A DNA stretch of 64,000 bases from Halodesulfovibrio sp. (lineage in GTDB: Bacteria > Desulfobacterota > Desulfovibrionia > Desulfovibrionales > Desulfovibrionaceae), in assembly GCA_003252375.1 (NCBI GenBank), contig QKEJ01000177.1, forward strand, positions 1 to 64,000. The letters run 5' to 3'. Both the position numbers and the translations under genes were made by a program. Position 1 is the stretch's first letter; each line of letters begins with the position of its first letter. Shown one piece after another: positions 62,031 through 64,000 of this stretch. The notes beneath the pieces were generated by a model, which saw only the letters and a list, made by a program, of their open reading frames with translations, was not told the origin of the DNA and ran no database searches.

Positions 62031-63692
62031 TCAGACGGTGCCCTGAGAGAGCACCGGTTTGTTGGTGCGGAACGTGACGGAAACGGTGGTGCCGGCCTTC
62101 TCGTTGGTGGTGAAGTCGATGCGGGCGTGCATGGTGTCGGCAATCAGTTTGGCGGAGTATGTGCCGAGCCCCGTGCCCCCCTTCTTGCCGCTGGTCACGT
62201 ATTTGCCGAAGAAATTGTCTCGGATGGACTCGGGCACCACGCCGAAGTTATGAATCTCTATGCGGGTGGCGTCCCGGAATTGCAGGATGTGCACGGAAAC
62301 GTGGTGCCCGCGTGGCGAGGCCTCGGCGGCGTTGGTGACAAGGTTGGAAAGCAGTGAGAGCAGCAGGGATTCCTCTCCATCCAGCAGAACCGACATGTTG
62401 TCATCGATTGGGGCGCCGTCCACGGTGACCGAGGCCGTGATGTTGAGGGCCTTGAACAGGGAACGCAGGTTGAGCAGGGCTGTCTGGACAATGGGCAGAA
62501 TGTCAATCTGGGTGGGGGAATATTCGTAGGCGCCCGTTTCCATTTTGAAGAGATCGAGCGAAAGGTTGATCTGTTTCAGCATCATGAATCCGGAATCCTT
62601 GATGTGCTGTAGCATTTCTACCTGTGTCTCGCTGAGGGGGCCCATGCTCTGGATAACGTCCGGCAGGTTGATGATGCCGTTCAGCGGGCCCTTGAGATCG
62701 TGGCGGGTAATGCGTTCCACATCTTCCCGGAGCTGCTGCAGCTTTTTCTGCTCGGAGATGTCTGTAAAGCTTTTCAGGAGGTAGCGCTTCCCCTGAATGG
62801 TTATTTCCTTGACGTTTTCAATAATGGGAATGGTGGTCTGCGCCATGGTGTGGATGGTCCGTTCGGCGTTGACCGTACTGGCTCCTTTTGCATGGAAGGG
62901 ACAGTATTCATCCGGCTCAAAGCAGATGGTGCCGTAGCATGGCTTCCCGAGCAGTTCCTCCCGTGTGGTCATGAGCATGCTCAGGGCAGCCGGGTTGGCC
63001 TCGGTGATAATCTGGGTCTGGCCGTCGATGAGCAGGACGCCGGCCTGGATGGAGTCCAGAATGAGCGAGAGTTTGGCGTTTGCCTCCTGCAGATCCTGCG
63101 TGCGCCGTAGGATCTTGGATTCCAGCCGCCTGTTGTCGTCCTTGAAAAGCTTGTTGAGCTCAAAGCTCTCCAGTGCGTGGGCAGCCGAGAGCATGACGAC
63201 GGAGAAGAGCCGGTTGGTGGTGTCCAGAATGTCGTCCTTGCTCTGGTTCAGCAGGCCCACAAACATGCCGTGCACCCTCGTGGGGCTGCCGATGACATGC
63301 AACAGCAGATGCTGCGTTTTGTCATCTGTCAGAAAGTAATGCGGTTCTGGACTGTTAAGGGCAAATGCAAAGGAATTGTCGTTGATGAGGGTGTTCACGT
63401 AGCCCTCAATGCGGGGAATCTGGTCCTCCGGTTCACACAGGGTGAGAAGGAAATCGTAGGGTTCGTCCTGCGCAAGATAGACGGCAGCTGCCTGCAGGCC
63501 CACCATGCTCCCGATTCGGGCGCACATTTCGCGCAGCACAGGCTTCTGGTCCTGGTGCTGGGTCAGGGAGGGGGCAAAGCTTCCGAGGGCGGAAGCAAGG
63601 TCCAGCGCATCCATGGCGGCGGCGCGTTCCCTGCGGAGCAATTCCAGTTGCTGCTCCTGAAAGCGTACGATCTGTTCCAGTTCCACTGTCAT
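62031..63692 (-). CDS. GAF/PAS sensor histidine kinase
   Basis: RITRHDLKGPLNGIINLPDVIQ phosphoacceptor region; C-terminal GGTGLGTYSAKLIADTMHARIDF ATP lid. Confidence 0.9.
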   Translation of the reverse strand: MTVELEQIVRFQEQQLELLRRERAAAMDALDLASALGSFAPSLTQHQDQKPVLREMCARIGSMVGLQAAAVYLAQDEPYDFLLTLCEPEDQIPRIEGYVNTLINDNSFAFALNSPEPHYFLTDDKTQHLLLHVIGSPTRVHGMFVGLLNQSKDDILDTTNRLFSVVMLSAAHALESFELNKLFKDDNRRLESKILRRTQDLQEANAKLSLILDSIQAGVLLIDGQTQIITEANPAALSMLMTTREELLGKPCYGTICFEPDEYCPFHAKGASTVNAERTIHTMAQTTIPIIENVKEITIQGKRYLLKSFTDISEQKKLQQLREDVERITRHDLKGPLNGIINLPDVIQSMGPLSETQVEMLQHIKDSGFMMLKQINLSLDLFKMETGAYEYSPTQIDILPIVQTALLNLRSLFKALNITASVTVDGAPIDDNMSVLLDGEESLLLSLLSNLVTNAAEASPRGHHVSVHILQFRDATRIEIHNFGVVPESIRDNFFGKYVTSGKKGGTGLGTYSAKLIADTMHARIDFTTNEKAGTTVSVTFRTNKPVLSQGTV

Positions 63693-63694
63693 GG

Positions 63695-64000
63695 CTACTT
63701 GAGAAAGACGGTTAAAATGTCGTCAATCTGGCGTGCGGCTGCCATCATGGTGGCCTCGATCACGCTCTCGGGAAGCCCCAGCGCCGCCCATACATGGTCG
63801 GGAAGCGGGGGGACGTTCACCGTGCCGTTTACGCCATGCCCCATGCCCACGGCCAGTGCGTCGGCCAAGGCGCAGATGGAGGATTCCTGCATTGCCGGAC
63901 GGCGGGAGGCGTGATGCTCCTCCACTGCCAGACGCAGTTCGTCGGGAAGATTCCAGCGCTGGAAGAGGGCCCCTCCCACGTCGGCATGGTTGAACCCGAA
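63695..64000 (-). CDS. HDOD domain protein (partial; N-terminus beyond the window end)
   Basis: Reading into the window from the edge: FGFNHADVGGALFQRWNLPDELRLAVEEHH..., typical HDOD C-terminal part; stop 2 bp before the kinase start. Confidence 0.75.
   Translation of the reverse strand, partial: FGFNHADVGGALFQRWNLPDELRLAVEEHHASRRPAMQESSICALADALAVGMGHGVNGTVNVPPLPDHVWAALGLPESVIEATMMAAARQIDDILTVFLK

Overview
This 64-kb window is ordinary-looking core chromosome of a Desulfovibrio-type sulfate reducer (delta-proteobacterial protein families, high GC, no phage, IS, CRISPR or tRNA signals that I can see). The main blocks, left to right, are: (1) two tandem Cache-type chemoreceptors; (2) the minus-strand lactate/pyruvate oxidation region, in transcription order hybrid kinase - sigma54 response regulator - por - lctP - glcD-like - Fe-S subunit - pta - ackA - DRTGG protein, matching the D. 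vulgaris DVU3022-3031 arrangement; (3) a complete decaheme cytochrome-rnfCDGEAB-apbE cluster; (4) a DcrA-like heme-c chemoreceptor, a MucR-family regulator and two cobalamin genes; (5) a lutABC L-lactate dehydrogenase module divergent from an orphan substrate-binding protein and a chemoreceptor with an unusual C-terminal Cache-like segment; (6) ruvX-mltG, a second DcrA-like receptor, PilZ, desulfoferrodoxin-rubredoxin, and a 1193-aa fused FAD/Fe-S lactate-type dehydrogenase; (7) a Cache-GGDEF protein, a receiver-like/PPDK-N fusion protein, corA, an mscS-type channel, a histidine kinase and a partial HDOD protein. The items most worth follow-up are the sigma54 promoter with repeated upstream sites before por, the stem-loops in every long gap of the lactate run, the stand-alone paralog of the Pta N-terminal domain, the PPDK-N fusion that lacks its catalytic partner domains, and the chemoreceptor with a C-terminal sensor. 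No clearly novel defence or mobile system was found. All family calls were made by eye from motifs, without database searches.
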